Shown: piece by piece, positions 1-8,976 of the stretch
Layout: each line of letters opens with the position of its first letter
Position numbering within the stretch: the stretch's first letter is position 1
Assembly (NCBI GenBank): GCA_002370555.1
Contig: AP014718.1
Span: 3,162,001-3,226,000, forward strand
Source of the DNA: Arthrobacter sp. Hiyo4
Lineage (GTDB): Bacteria; Actinomycetota; Actinomycetes; Actinomycetales; Micrococcaceae
Reading direction: 5' to 3'
Length of the DNA: 64,000 nucleotides
The notes under the pieces: model-generated
The model's input: the letters and a program-made list of their open reading frames with translations, nothing else
The model's database searches: none
Told to the model about the DNA's origin: nothing
Program-made: the position numbers and the translations under genes

Positions 1-1
1 G

Positions 2-243
2 CTCCGCGCGGTCCTGAAGGACACCACCACGCTGATCGTCGCGCACCGCCCGTCCACCGTGGCGCTGGCCGACCGGGTGGCGCTGCTCGAGGAAGGCCGG
101 ATCGCTGCCGTCGGAACCCACACGGAACTTCTGGTGCACAACCCCATTACCGCTACGTCATCGCCAGCCTGGACCAGGAACCACGGGACATGGATTCGGA
201 ACTGTCGGAGCTTGAGGACGAGTCAGAGGACAGCATCCGATGA
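2..243 (+). CDS. ABC exporter subunit, C-terminal end (partial)
   Basis: End of an ABC exporter subunit whose start lies outside the window. The visible part is the tail of the nucleotide-binding domain, with the switch-histidine motif IVAHRPST at 35-58. The frame breaks in a C run near 143. Adding one C there gives the ending [15 protein letters not shown] and a stop at 241-243. That stop overlaps the ATG of the next half-transporter (ATGA), so the two form one operon and probably one heterodimeric exporter. The substrate cannot be inferred. Confidence 0.85.
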   Translation, partial: PRGPEGHHHADRRAPPVHRGAGRPGGAARGRPDRCRRNPHGTSGAQPHYRYVIASLDQEPRDMDSELSELEDESEDSIR

Positions 244-2137
244 GTAACGCAACCTTCGGCACCGCCAACGAGGACAACACCCACCTCAGCAAGTCGGACA
301 GTAAAACCGTACGACGGCGGTCGCTCGCCCTTTTGGCCACCCTGATCCGTCCGGTACGGCTCAGGTTCTGGCTGACCGTCGCCACCGTGGTCCTGTCCCA
401 GGCCGCACGCGTGGCCGGTCCGGCACTGATCGCGTTCGGCATCGACCACGCGCTCCCGTCGTTGCAGGCGGGCGACAACCTCCCTCTGGTGCTTACCGGC
501 GTCGCCTACCTGCTCGCAGCGATCGCGACGGCGGGACTCACCGCCGTCTACGTCACCTCCACCGCGCGGCTCAGCCAGGCGATGCTGCTGGACCTGCGCG
601 TCCGGGTCTTCCGGCACACGCAGCGCCTAAGCCTGGAGTTCCACGAAAAGTACACGTCGGGACGGATCATCGCCCGGCAGACCTCGGACCTGGAAGCGCT
701 GCGGGAACTCCTCGACTCCGGTGTCAGCTCCCTGGCCTCGGGCATGCTGTTTATGGTCTTCACGGCTGTCACGGTGTTCGCCCTGGACTGGCGCAGCGGA
801 CTGATCGTGCTGGCCGCCGGCGTCCCCATGTACTTCCTGTCGCGCTGGTACCAGAAGCACTCCCAGATCGCGTTCCGCGAGTCCCGGGTGGTGTCCGCCC
901 GGCTGATTGTGCATTTTGTGGAGACCATGACCGGGATCCGCGCCGTGAAGGTCTTCCGAAAGGAACCTGAGAACGCCGGGACGTATGGCCGGCTGGCTGA
1001 GGACTACCGGCTGGTAACAGTCCGCTCTATCAACCTCAACGGCATCTTCCAGCCCGGGCTGGTTCTGATCGGCAACGTCTGCGTGGCCATGGTGCTCCTG
1101 TTCGGCGGGTTCCGTGTGTTGGGCGGTGACCTTGCCGTGGGCGTGCTCCTGGCGCTGATCCTGTCCTCCAAACGTTTCTTCCAGCCGGTGGACCAGATGG
1201 CCATGTTCTACAACTCCTTCCAGAGCGCCCAGGCTGCCCTGGAGAAGGTGTCCGGCCTGCTGGAGGAGGTTCCCACGGTCCGTCCGCCCAAAAACCCTAT
1301 TGCGCTCCGCGATGCCAGGGGCGCCGTCGATTTCAAGGGTGTGGAGTTCCGCTACGGCGACGGCCCTGTGGTCATCCCCACCATGGACCTGCACATCCCC
1401 GCCGGCCAGACCGTTGCCTTGGTGGGGCAGACCGGCGCCGGGAAATCCACGCTGGCCAAGCTGATCGCCCGCTTCTACGACGTCTCCTCCGGTTCCCTGA
1501 CCCTGGACGGCGTGGACCTGCGCAGCCTGACCACCACGGACCTGCGCCGGAACATCGTGATGGTCACGCAGGAGGCGTTCCTGTTCAGCGGCTCCGTAGC
1601 GGACAACATCGCCCTGGGCCGGCCGGAGGCTTCCCGGGCGGAGATCGAGGACGCTGCCCAGGCCGTGGGCGCCCACGAGTTCATTACCGAACTCCCCGAA
1701 GGCTATGACACCGATGTCAACAAGCGCGGCGGCAGGGTGTCCTCCGGGCAACGGCAGCTGATCAGCTTCGCCCGGGCATTCCTGGCCCGGCCGGCGGTGC
1801 TGATCCTGGACGAGGCCACCTCCTCGCTGGACGTCCCCTCCGAGCGGCTCGTCCAGAGCGGACTGGCCCGCCTTCTGCGGGCAACGTCCGACGCCGGCAG
1901 TCCGGCAGGCGCCCCGGGCTCGTCTGGTGCGGGTCTGCGGCCGAGGGCTCAGCTGCTGCGGGCGGCGGCCGGACGGCGCTGATCATCGCGCACCGCCTCT
2001 CAACCGTTGAAACTGCCGACCGCGTCCTGGTGGTGCACGACGGCCGCGTGGTTGAGGATGGCACCCCCGCGGAACTCATAGGCGGCGGCGGACGCTTCGC
2101 AGACCTCCACGGCGCCTGGAAGGACTCCCTGGTCTAG
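240..2137 (+). CDS. ABC exporter, fused permease-ATPase (frame broken near the end)
   Basis: Half-transporter of the type 1 exporter fold, about 630 residues. A six-helix membrane domain covers roughly residues 35-325. The nucleotide-binding domain follows with Walker [10 protein letters not shown] at 396-404, signature SSGQRQL and Walker [13 protein letters not shown]. The frame shifts in a Gly/Ala-rich stretch between about 1900 and 1975; the other frame continues with the switch-histidine motif IIAHRLST and stops at 2135-2137. The ATPase core is complete once the frame is restored, so a sequencing error is the likely cause. Its start overlaps the stop of the upstream subunit. Confidence 0.9.
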
Positions 2138-2307
2138 GAATCTGGTGGCGTCCCGCAGCTGGGTTTCCCCGGCTTTGAGCAGCGACGCCGGCCTGTTACA
2201 GCGGGACACTCGGCACGCCCGGGCAAACCTGGGGCAACCCAGCGGCGGCCGATTTCGCATCCGGGCCCGGCGTCGGCTATCCTTGTAAAGTTGCTTTTGC
2301 AGCGGAT

Positions 2308-2384
2308 CGGGATGTGGCGCAGCTTGGTAGCGCGCGTCGTTCGGGACGACGAGGTCGCAGGTTCAAATCCTGTCATCCCGACCA
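2308..2384 (+). tRNA. tRNA-Pro (anticodon CGG)
   Basis: A full cloverleaf can be folded: acceptor CGGGATG pairs with CATCCCG, a D-arm GCGC/GCGC, anticodon stem CGTCG/CGACG around loop TTCGGGA, a T-arm with TTCAAAT, and an encoded CCA end. The anticodon is CGG, which reads the proline codon CCG, common in GC-rich genomes. Confidence 0.97.
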
Positions 2385-2388
2385 ATTC

Positions 2389-2421
2389 AAAGAGGGCCTC
2401 CCCCAGGGGAGGCCCTCTTTT
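2389..2421 (+). terminator. Intrinsic terminator of tRNA-Pro
   Basis: A 14-bp perfect stem (AAAGAGGGCCTCCC paired with GGGAGGCCCTCTTT) with a four-base loop starts five bases after the tRNA and ends in T residues. Confidence 0.9.
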
Positions 2422-2483
2422 GTATGTCCCCGCCGTCATGTACCCGGGCAGCGAACGGTCAAGTGAACCCGTCAAGGCGGGAC

Positions 2484-2522
2484 AAAGAAATAGCCCCGGG
2501 CATGGTAACCATGCCCCGGGGC
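2484..2522 (-). terminator. Terminator of the secreted peptide gene
   Basis: Read on the minus strand, a 13-bp stem with one bulged base (arms 2493-2505 and 2509-2522) lies about 20 bases after the peptide stop codon. It is followed by TATTTCTTT. The peptide gene is therefore probably monocistronic. Confidence 0.8.
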
Positions 2523-2543
2523 CGCGCCTCCTAAGAGGATTCC

Positions 2544-2756
2544 TTACATCGGGTCGGGCCAGTTGCCAACGTACGTAGTGTAGGTCTTGCCGGTCTTGTC
2601 CTTGACGGGCTTGGACATGGGATCGGGCCAGTTGCCAACAGCCACGGACACGCCGCTGGTGTCGGCGATGGAACCTGCCGACAGGACAGCCGGGGCCGCC
2701 GCAGAAAATGCTAGGGCCGCAGCGAGTACGCCAGCGGCCGCAATCTTCTTCAACAT
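2544..2756 (-). CDS. Small secreted peptide precursor with two VGNWPDPM repeats (putative pheromone)
   Basis: A 70-residue protein with a classical signal peptide: MLKK, then a hydrophobic Ala/Leu core, and a likely cleavage after an A-x-A-like site near residue 27. The exported part of about 43 residues carries VGNWPDPM twice, at 40-47 and at the very C-terminus, 63-70. The linker is rich in Lys and Thr. The two repeats use different codons for Asp and for the second Pro, so the peptide sequence rather than the DNA is conserved. A GAGGA ribosome site lies upstream of the ATG. The gene is divergent from an HTH-TPR regulator. This layout recalls Phr, PapR and NprX peptides and their TPR receptors. 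No family match is recognised; the pheromone role is inferred. Confidence 0.8.
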   Translation of the reverse strand: MLKKIAAAGVLAAALAFSAAAPAVLSAGSIADTSGVSVAVGNWPDPMSKPVKDKTGKTYTTYVGNWPDPM

Positions 2757-2888
2757 ATAAGTTCCTCAATACGAGTCGGATTCGTTACAAAGTCAGCACT
2801 GTCCTTGTTGACATACATTGTAAAATGTTTTCCACAGGGACTGTCAAGCATTGAGTACAAAGACTGTCCAGAATTAGGAGGAAATCCC
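2757..2888. promoter_or_regulatory. Divergent control region between peptide and HTH-TPR genes
   Basis: AT-richer than its surroundings. It holds a palindrome ACATT-N4-AATGT at 2815-2828 and three ACTGTC copies at 2798, 2840 and 2863. A TTGACA hexamer is at 2808-2813, but no convincing -10 box lies at the right distance. A strong AGGAGG at 2876-2881 sets the GTG start of the regulator at 2889. The palindrome lies where a dimeric HTH protein could control both promoters. Confidence 0.5.
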
Positions 2889-4163
2889 GTGGGCAACGGA
2901 TTCGGGGAGAAGCTCCGCGCGGAGCGTCTCGAACGTGGGCTGACACAGGCTGAACTGGGCAGGGACCTGTATTCCCCCAGTTACATCTCCCTCCTCGAAA
3001 CCGGCCGCCGTGAGCCGACGGCCGAAGTGATCGAGGAGCTCGCCCGCAGGCTGGAGCTGGCGCCCAAGGCGCTGGAAGCCTGGAGCCAGCCCATCACGGT
3101 CAGTGACGCCGAATACGTCCTGGCGGGCCTCTACGCGCGCCAGGCCTGGGACCTCAGGGACTATCCGCTGGCGGCCACCCACGCAGCCAACGCGGCGCAG
3201 ATAGCCCTCGAGGGCAAGAACACCAGCGCGTGGTGGAACATGACCTACATGCAGGCCGAATGCCTGATCAAACAGGGCAACTGGCAGGAATGCCAAAAGA
3301 TCATGCAGCACCTCCTGGAGCACCCCATGGCCACGGAGTCTGCCGGCCTCGCCGTCCGTGCCCGCCAGATGCTCGCCGCCATCTGCCAGGGACAGGGCCA
3401 GCTGAGCACGGCCGTGGAGCATGCACTGGCGGCCGTCCAACTTTGCGGCCAGCTGCCCAACGGCTCCACCCTGATCATCGGCGCCTACCGCGCGCTGATT
3501 GGGGCACTGGCGGAGAGCGGCCGCCTCGACGAGGCCTGGAAATACTGCCAGGCCATGAATGACCAGATGGACGAGCACTCAATGTCCCAACTCGCCGGTG
3601 AGGTCGCCTGGGTGATCGGCAACGTGGCCTTTATGCGGCACGACTACCCCGAGGGCATCAAGTACCACGAGCGCGCCGCCCGGATGCTGTCCCCTGCCAA
3701 CGACATTGATCTGTGGGCCCGCTTCAACAAGGCCTCGGCCGCCGTGCGGCTGTCCTCCGGAATCGTAGAACCGGAAACACTTTCCAGCATCGAGCGCGCT
3801 GAACTGGCACTGTCCATCGTGGGCGGCAACAAGAGTGACCAGCTCGAAGTTGCGTTCATCCGCGCCCGCTGGCTCTATCTCACCGGCGACATCGTGGCAG
3901 CCATCAACAAGCTCCGCGAGATCCACGCGGAATCCGACGCGTTGGCCAAGCACACGGCAGGGGAAGTTTCACTCCTGCTGGGCAAGTCACTGAAGGCCGC
4001 CGGCGAGTCTGACGAAGCCTTGGTCTACCTCGAAGAAGCGCAGAAGGCCTTCAGCGCCGCGGGAGCCTCGGACCGCGTCCAGCAGGCGCTGGACGCGGTC
4101 CTTGAGATCAGGCTTGCCCAGCAACGGGCCGCCGCAGCAGCGAAAGACGTCAAAGCAAGCTAG
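2889..4163 (+). CDS. HTH-TPR transcriptional regulator (RRNPP-like receptor candidate)
   Basis: A 424-residue protein with an XRE-type HTH at about residues 5-60 (LTQAELGRDLYSPSYISLLE, typical of Cro/C1 domains). A long all-helical region of TPR-like repeats follows from about 75 to 415. This is the build of RRNPP peptide receptors (Rgg, NprR, PlcR, PrgX), and the length is near the upper end of that group. The GTG start is chosen for the AGGAGG seven bases upstream; the open frame extends further back but without a ribosome site. The frame is intact. The gene faces away from a secreted peptide gene, which suggests a receptor-signal pair. It ends right at the border of an IS630-type element. 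The role is inferred from domains and context. Confidence 0.85.
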   Translation: MGNGFGEKLRAERLERGLTQAELGRDLYSPSYISLLETGRREPTAEVIEELARRLELAPKALEAWSQPITVSDAEYVLAGLYARQAWDLRDYPLAATHAANAAQIALEGKNTSAWWNMTYMQAECLIKQGNWQECQKIMQHLLEHPMATESAGLAVRARQMLAAICQGQGQLSTAVEHALAAVQLCGQLPNGSTLIIGAYRALIGALAESGRLDEAWKYCQAMNDQMDEHSMSQLAGEVAWVIGNVAFMRHDYPEGIKYHERAARMLSPANDIDLWARFNKASAAVRLSSGIVEPETLSSIERAELALSIVGGNKSDQLEVAFIRARWLYLTGDIVAAINKLREIHAESDALAKHTAGEVSLLLGKSLKAAGESDEALVYLEEAQKAFSAAGASDRVQQALDAVLEIRLAQQRAAAAAKDVKAS

Positions 4164-4214
4164 TGTAGTGTGTCGTTGATTCCTTTTGGTCTGGTTGTTT
4201 GTCAGACTTGATCC

Positions 4215-5296
4215 ATGGTTTATCTGGCAAGGGCTTTGGAATTGCGTGACGGGGACCGGGTAGCCCTGGAGGCGCTGACTCGTGGGAAAGCATCCAGTGC
4301 GACAGTGGCGTTGCGGGCGCGTACGGTCTTGTTGGCTGCCGACGGGATGCCGAATATCCAGATCGAGAAGATCACCGGGTTTTCGGCACCTACGGTGTTG
4401 AAGTGGCGCAACCGCTATGCCGAGGGCGGGATCGGGGCACTGTCCGATGTCCAGCGCCCGGGCCGGGAGCGTGAGATCGATGAGCTTGCCCTGATCGCGG
4501 ACACTCTGACCAATGACGGGAACCCGCCGGCGGAGCTGGGGATTTCGCACTGGTCCGCCCGCATCATGGCCGAACGCCACGGAATTTCGTTTTCGTCCGT
4601 GGCCAGGATCTGGCGGCGGTGGAAAATTCAGCCGCACCGGATCGAGACGTTCAAGTTCTCCACCGACCCTGCACTGGAGTCCAAGCTCCGGGACGTGGTG
4701 GGCTTGTACATGTCCCCGCCGGAAAACGCGGTGGTGGTGAGCATTGACGAGAAGACCCAAATCCAGGCACTTTCCCGCACCGGCCCGGACCAGCCGTTGT
4801 CCCCGACGCACCCGCTCCAGCAGACCCACGACTACAAGCGCAACGGCACCACCACCTTGTTCGCCGCCCTGGAGGTCCTCACCGGCAAACTCAGCGCGAA
4901 CGCCTTCTACCCGAAGCACACCAACATCGAGTTCGTCGATTTCCTGGGCCGGGTCGCCGACGCCCACCCCGGGGTTGAACTTCATGTCATCTGCGATAAC
5001 TACGCGACCCACAAGCACCAGAACGTCAAGGACTGGCTGGCCGACAACCCGCGCGTGAGCCTGCATTTCACCCCGACCAGCTGTTCCTGGCTGAACATGG
5101 TGGAGATCTTCTTCGGGATCATCACCCGCCAGTGCCTCAAACGCGGGCCTTCAGCTCCGTGGAGGACCTGGAAGAAACCATGGAACGCTACATCCAGAAC
5201 TACAACCAGGACGCCAAACCATTCACCTGGACCAAATCAGCGGACTATCTCCTGGGCAAGATGAAACGCAAACAAACCATTAACACGGGACACTGA
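4215..5296 (+). CDS. IS630-family transposase (one frame break)
   Basis: DDE transposase. An N-terminal winged HTH region (residues about 20-110) is followed by the catalytic core with Asp in VSIDEKTQ, Asp in VICDNYATHKH and Glu in SWLNMVEIFFGI. The frame breaks near 5146 at GGG; adding one G gives the continuation RGAFSSVEDLEETMERY and the end NTGH. The final TGA at 5294-5296 is supplied by the first bases of the inserted IS3 element; without it the codon would be TAG in the element's own end. Apart from the probable sequencing error the transposase looks complete. Confidence 0.9.
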
Positions 5297-5338
5297 GGTG
5301 TGTCAAGGATGTGAGACAGTCGCGTAGTTTCTTTTTGG

Positions 5339-6205
5339 TTAGGCAGCCGCGGGAAGCGGCTGCCTGGTGGGCCTGAAGTTCGCCATTGCGGTGGCTGGCG
5401 GCAGGCCGTCATTGTTGCTGTGGGGTCGCCAGCGGTTGTAGAACACTTCGATGTACTTCATCACTCCGCGCCGGGCCTCCTGGCGGGTGGTGAAGCTGTG
5501 GTGGTGGTAGAACTCATTTTTCAGGGATGAGAACGCCGATTCGGCCACTGCATTGTCCCAGCACACTCCGGTGGCTCCCATGGACTGTCGGATGCCGTTA
5601 CCCGTGCACCAGGCGCTCATTTCCCGGGAGGTGTACTGCGTTCCTCTGTCGCTGTGGAAAATTGCTCCAGGGTGCAGATAACCGCGGTCCCTGGCCATCT
5701 TCAGCGCGCCGGTAGTGAGCGAGGCGCGCATGTGGTCAGCCATCGCCCAACCGACGACCATGCGCGTGCACAGATCAATGACGGTGGCCAAGTAGAGCCA
5801 GCCCTCACCGGTGCGCAGGTACGTGATGTCTCCGACCAGACGGGTTCCCGGGGTGTCGGAGGTGAAGTCCCGGCCGATGAGGTCCGCGAAGACCTTGTCC
5901 GGATCCGAGGGAATCGTCGTCCGCTTGAACGCCCGCATCCGTTTCGCGGCCCAGCCGTTCTCCGCCATGATGACCGCCACGGTCCCCACCGATACCTCGA
6001 TGCCGGCGGCGGCAAGTTTCGAATGGACCATGCGGTGCCCGAAAATTCCGTCCGAAGAATCGAACATGATCTTCACATGCTCTGTCAGCTCCCGATGCCG
6101 GGTCGCCGTCGGAGACTCGACAGCGGCCAGCCACCGGTAGTACGAGGCCCTGGGAATACCCAGCTGCCGGCACATCCACTGGACAGGGAATTGCGCGTTC
6201 TTCAC
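5339..6205 (-). CDS. IS3-family transposase OrfB (integrase core)
   Basis: About 288 residues with the rve integrase core. Catalytic acidic residues are seen in GDITYL, HSDRGTQY and ESAFSSLKNE. The N-terminal part (QLGIPRASYYRW) is the HTH_21 region. The GTG at 6205 is only the first start codon in this frame; the natural product is probably an OrfAB fusion made by -1 frameshifting within orfA. The frame is intact. Confidence 0.93.
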   Translation of the reverse strand: MKNAQFPVQWMCRQLGIPRASYYRWLAAVESPTATRHRELTEHVKIMFDSSDGIFGHRMVHSKLAAAGIEVSVGTVAVIMAENGWAAKRMRAFKRTTIPSDPDKVFADLIGRDFTSDTPGTRLVGDITYLRTGEGWLYLATVIDLCTRMVVGWAMADHMRASLTTGALKMARDRGYLHPGAIFHSDRGTQYTSREMSAWCTGNGIRQSMGATGVCWDNAVAESAFSSLKNEFYHHHSFTTRQEARRGVMKYIEVFYNRWRPHSNNDGLPPATAMANFRPTRQPLPAAA

Positions 6206-6228
6206 CTGAACAAAGCGGTAAAGATCCT

Positions 6229-6525
6229 CTACCGTTGTTCTCTGGCGAAGAACGCCGAAACTTTTTTTAGGAAGTCATTTTCCCTCTCGACTTCACGCAG
6301 CCGAGCTTCCAAAGCCTTGTATTTCGCCGGATCCACCGGATCATCCGGTTTGCCCCCGCCCTCCGATTGGCTCTCGTTATGCAGCCGCACCCACCGCTTC
6401 AGGGCAGTCACGGAAATCCCCAGTTCCGGCGCAACAGAGGCCGGCGAACGTCCCGAGGAAATCACCAACGACACGGCATCAGCCTTGAACTCATCGGAAT
6501 AGGTCGGTCGAGCAGACATGGGCAC
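6229..6525 (-). CDS. IS3-family OrfA (HTH) with A7 slippery site
   Basis: A 98-residue protein with the HTH_Tnp_1 fold (YSDEFKADAVSL at the start) and a C-terminal leucine-zipper-like stretch (EARLREVERENDFLKK). Seven A residues on the minus strand (6268-6262) lie at the KK codons. A -1 slip there leads into the frame of OrfB without a stop, giving the usual IS3 OrfAB transposase. It starts at ATG 6525, forty bases inside the element end. Confidence 0.93.
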   Translation of the reverse strand: MPMSARPTYSDEFKADAVSLVISSGRSPASVAPELGISVTALKRWVRLHNESQSEGGGKPDDPVDPAKYKALEARLREVERENDFLKKVSAFFAREQR

Positions 6526-6605
6526 AATCCTTTCAAACTGTGTCTCACATCAGTAGTACACCTCACACTAGGACAACCCAAAGCCGGGCCCGTCAAGAAC
6601 GCTTT

Positions 6606-7558
6606 TTAGGCGAACGTCCTGCCGGTAATCTTCTCGTACGCCTCGACGTAGCGGCTGCGCGTCCTGGCCACGACGTCCGCCGGCAGGGCGGGCGGCGCCA
6701 CGTCTGAGTCCTTGTCCCAGCCGGATTCCGCCGACGTGAGCCAGTCGCGCACATACTGCTTGTCATAGGAAGGCTGCGCCTTGCCCGGCTCATACGTGGC
6801 CGCATCCCAGAAACGGGAGGAATCCGGCGTCAGGACCTCATCGCCCAGGGTGATGGCCCGGATACGGCGTCGTAGCCGAACTCCACCTTGGTGTCGGCCA
6901 GGATGATGCCGCGTTCACGGGCGATCTTCTCGGCGCCGGTGTAGATCTTCAGGGTCAGCTCGCTCAGGCGTGCGGCGATGTCGTCCCCCACCATCGCCAC
7001 AACATCGTTGTAGGAGATATTCTCGTCATGCTCGCCCACTTCGGCCTTGGCAGACGGTGTGAAGATGGCCCGTTCCAGCCGGGACCCGTCCACCAGGCCC
7101 GGCGGCAGCGGAATCTCGCAGACCGTCCCCCGGGCCTTGTACTCCAGCAGTCCGGTGCCTGTGAGGTAGCCGCGGGCGATGCACTCCACGGGGAACATAT
7201 CCAGCTTCCGGCAGATCATGGCGCGGCCTTCCACAGCCGCGGGAACCCCGTCCTCCACGGTGGATGCCAGCACGTGGTGGACCACGTCAAGCTGGTCGAA
7301 CCACCACAGGCTCAACTGCGTGAGGATGCGGCCCTTGTCCGGGATTTCGCTGGCCAGCACGTGGTCGAAGGCGCTGATGCGGTCGCTTGCCACCACCAGG
7401 ACACAGTCCTGGCCCACCTGCTGGCGGATGGCTTCGTCCGCCGGCTCGTAGAGGTCGCGGACCTTGCCGGAGTAAACGTGCGTCCAGCCCGGCAGGTCCA
7501 GGGTTTCGGTGCTGAAGCCGCGGGGCGTCTGTGGTGCCTGGGCGGAGTTCTCAGTCAT
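6606..7558 (-). CDS. purC: Phosphoribosylaminoimidazole-succinocarboxamide synthase
   Basis: SAICAR synthetase of purine synthesis: joins CAIR and aspartate using ATP. Seen motifs are YSGKVRDLY near the N-terminus and [11 protein letters not shown]. The frame breaks near 6858; the other frame continues [21 protein letters not shown] and ends TGRTFA with TAA at 6606. With that repair the length (about 317) suits the long actinobacterial form. One base separates its ATG from the stop of purD, so the two are cotranscribed and probably coupled. Confidence 0.93.
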
Positions 7559-7559
7559 G

Positions 7560-8871
7560 TTATGCCTTCGCCTTCGTGACGGGTAGCGCTCCGGTGGCGC
7601 CGGAAGCAACCTTGATTTCGCCGCGGGCGGCTTTACGGCCGATGTCCGTCCGGAACTGGGAGCCTTCCAGCTGAACCAGCTCCACGCCGTCGTACGCCCG
7701 TTCCCGGGCCTCCACCAGGTCGCTGCCGAGGGCAACGACGGCGAGTACCCGGCCGCCGGCGGAGATCACCTTGCCGTCGTCGTCGAACGCGGTGCCTGCG
7801 TGGATCACGTGCACGCCGTCGAGCTCATCCACCTTCTTGAGTCCGCGGATGCGGTCACCGGTGCGCGGGGAGTCCGGGTAGTTTTCGGACGCGACGACGA
7901 CGGCGACGGCGGTCTCCTTGGACCAGCGCAGCTCGTCTGCCTTGTCCAGTTCGCCCTTGGCGGCTGCCAGCAGCAGCGCACCGAGGGGGGTTTTGAGCCG
8001 GGCCAGCACGGCCTGCGTCTCGGGGTCGCCGAAGCGGACGTTGAATTCGATGACGCGGGTGCCGCGCGTGGTCAGCGCCAGGCCCACAAACAGCACACCC
8101 ACGAACGGTGTGCCGCGGTTCGCCATCTCGTTGACCGTGGGCTGGGCCACCCGGTCGATGACCTCCTGGACCAGCCCGGCGGGGCCCATTCCAGCGGCGT
8201 GTAGGCACCCATGCCGCCGGTGTTGGGCCTTCGTCGTTGTCGAAGATGCGTTTGAAATCCTGCGCCGGGGACAGTGCCACGGTGTTGCGGCCGTCGCAGA
8301 GGACAAAGACGGAAACTTCGGGCCATCGAGGAATTCCTCGATCACCACGGTGCCGCCTGCGTCGAAGCACGTCTGCGCGTGGGCCAGGGCTTCGTCGCGG
8401 TTGTTGGTGACCACCACGCCCTTGCCGGCTGCGAGGCCGTCGTCCTTCACCACGTAGGGTGCGCCGAAGGTATCCAGGGCCGCGGCGGCTTCGTCGGCGT
8501 TTGTGGCCACCATCGCCATGGCCGTGGGGACTCCTGCTTCGGCCATAACCTCCTTGGCGAAGGCTTTGGAGGCTTCCAGCTGGGCTGCGGCCTTGCTGGG
8601 CCGAAGACCGGGATGCCGGCGTCGCGGACGGCATCGGACACACCGGCCGCCAGCGGCGCCTCGGGGCCAACCACCACGAGGTCCACGCCGAGCTTGGTGG
8701 CCAGCGCCGCGACGGCGCCGGGATCATTCCCGTCTATCTTGTGGGTGGGACCAGCTTGCTGATGCCGGCGTTGCCGGGAGCCGCATGGACCTCGGAAACG
8801 TTGGGGTCGGCGAGCAAGGAGCGGACAATGGCGTGTTCGCGGCCTCCAGGGCCAATGACGAGTACCTTCAC
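7560..8871 (-). CDS. purD: Phosphoribosylamine-glycine ligase (several frame breaks)
   Basis: GAR synthetase, second step of purine synthesis, ATP-grasp fold. The N-terminus [19 protein letters not shown] starts at a GTG at 8871. Later segments are [43 protein letters not shown] and [12 protein letters not shown]. At least four breaks occur, near 8755, 8610, 8325 and 8220. The first is repaired by lengthening CCC to CCCC. A biosynthetic gene with every domain present but so many single-base breaks points to sequence error. The repaired length is about 438 residues, as expected. Confidence 0.92.
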
Positions 8872-8976
8872 AGTCCCCAAGGGTACTTTGTGCACCCTGC
8901 CCTTTCCTAAGGGGGATATTCCTAAGCTGTGTCCTCGCCCGGCCATCCCTGCGGCCTGCCGCAACGAATCCAAGGC

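Larger units (their letters stand above)
5294..6565 (-). mobile_element. IS3-family insertion sequence, complete, with CAC target duplication
   Basis: A 1272-bp element with TG...CA ends. Terminal inverted repeats match at 20 of 25 bases (TGAGGTGT-N7-ATGTGAGACA at 5294-5318 and 6565-6541). A 3-bp duplication CAC flanks it (5291-5293 and 6566-6568). It carries overlapping orfA and orfB on the minus strand. It was inserted five bases from the right edge of the IS630-type element. Confidence 0.92.
4166..6570 (+). mobile_element. IS630-type insertion sequence, interrupted by an IS3-type element
   Basis: The outer element begins with TAGTGTGTCGTTG at 4166. Once the nested element at 5294-6565 and one CAC copy are removed, it ends with the complement of TAGTGTCCCGTGTT at 6570. 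The ends share GTGT-N2-CGT next to a TA dinucleotide, the usual IS630 target. TAGTGT also occurs at 4161, so the exact left border could be five bases earlier. Confidence 0.7.

Noticed and set aside
627..1751. Long open frame on the minus strand opposite the ABC transporter
   Set aside because: A high-GC shadow frame: its composition is His/Gly/Gln-rich with no recognisable motif, and the plus strand has clear Walker motifs.
2544..2756. The small repeat protein as a lanthipeptide or other modified RiPP, or as a toxin of a toxin-antitoxin pair
   Set aside because: It has a Sec-type signal peptide, almost no Ser/Cys in the repeats, no modification enzymes nearby and no small antitoxin gene. 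A regulator with TPR repeats fits signalling better.
2808..2826. TTGACA followed by TAAAAT as the promoter of the HTH-TPR gene
   Set aside because: The two hexamers are only seven bases apart, so they cannot be the -35 and -10 of one promoter. No other -10 fits well.
4166..6570. A composite transposon carrying cargo between two insertion sequences
   Set aside because: The two elements are of different families and one lies inside the other. There is no cargo gene.
7560..8871. purD as a decayed pseudogene
   Set aside because: All domains are present and each break is a single base in a G or C run. The adjacent purC shows the same kind of break.
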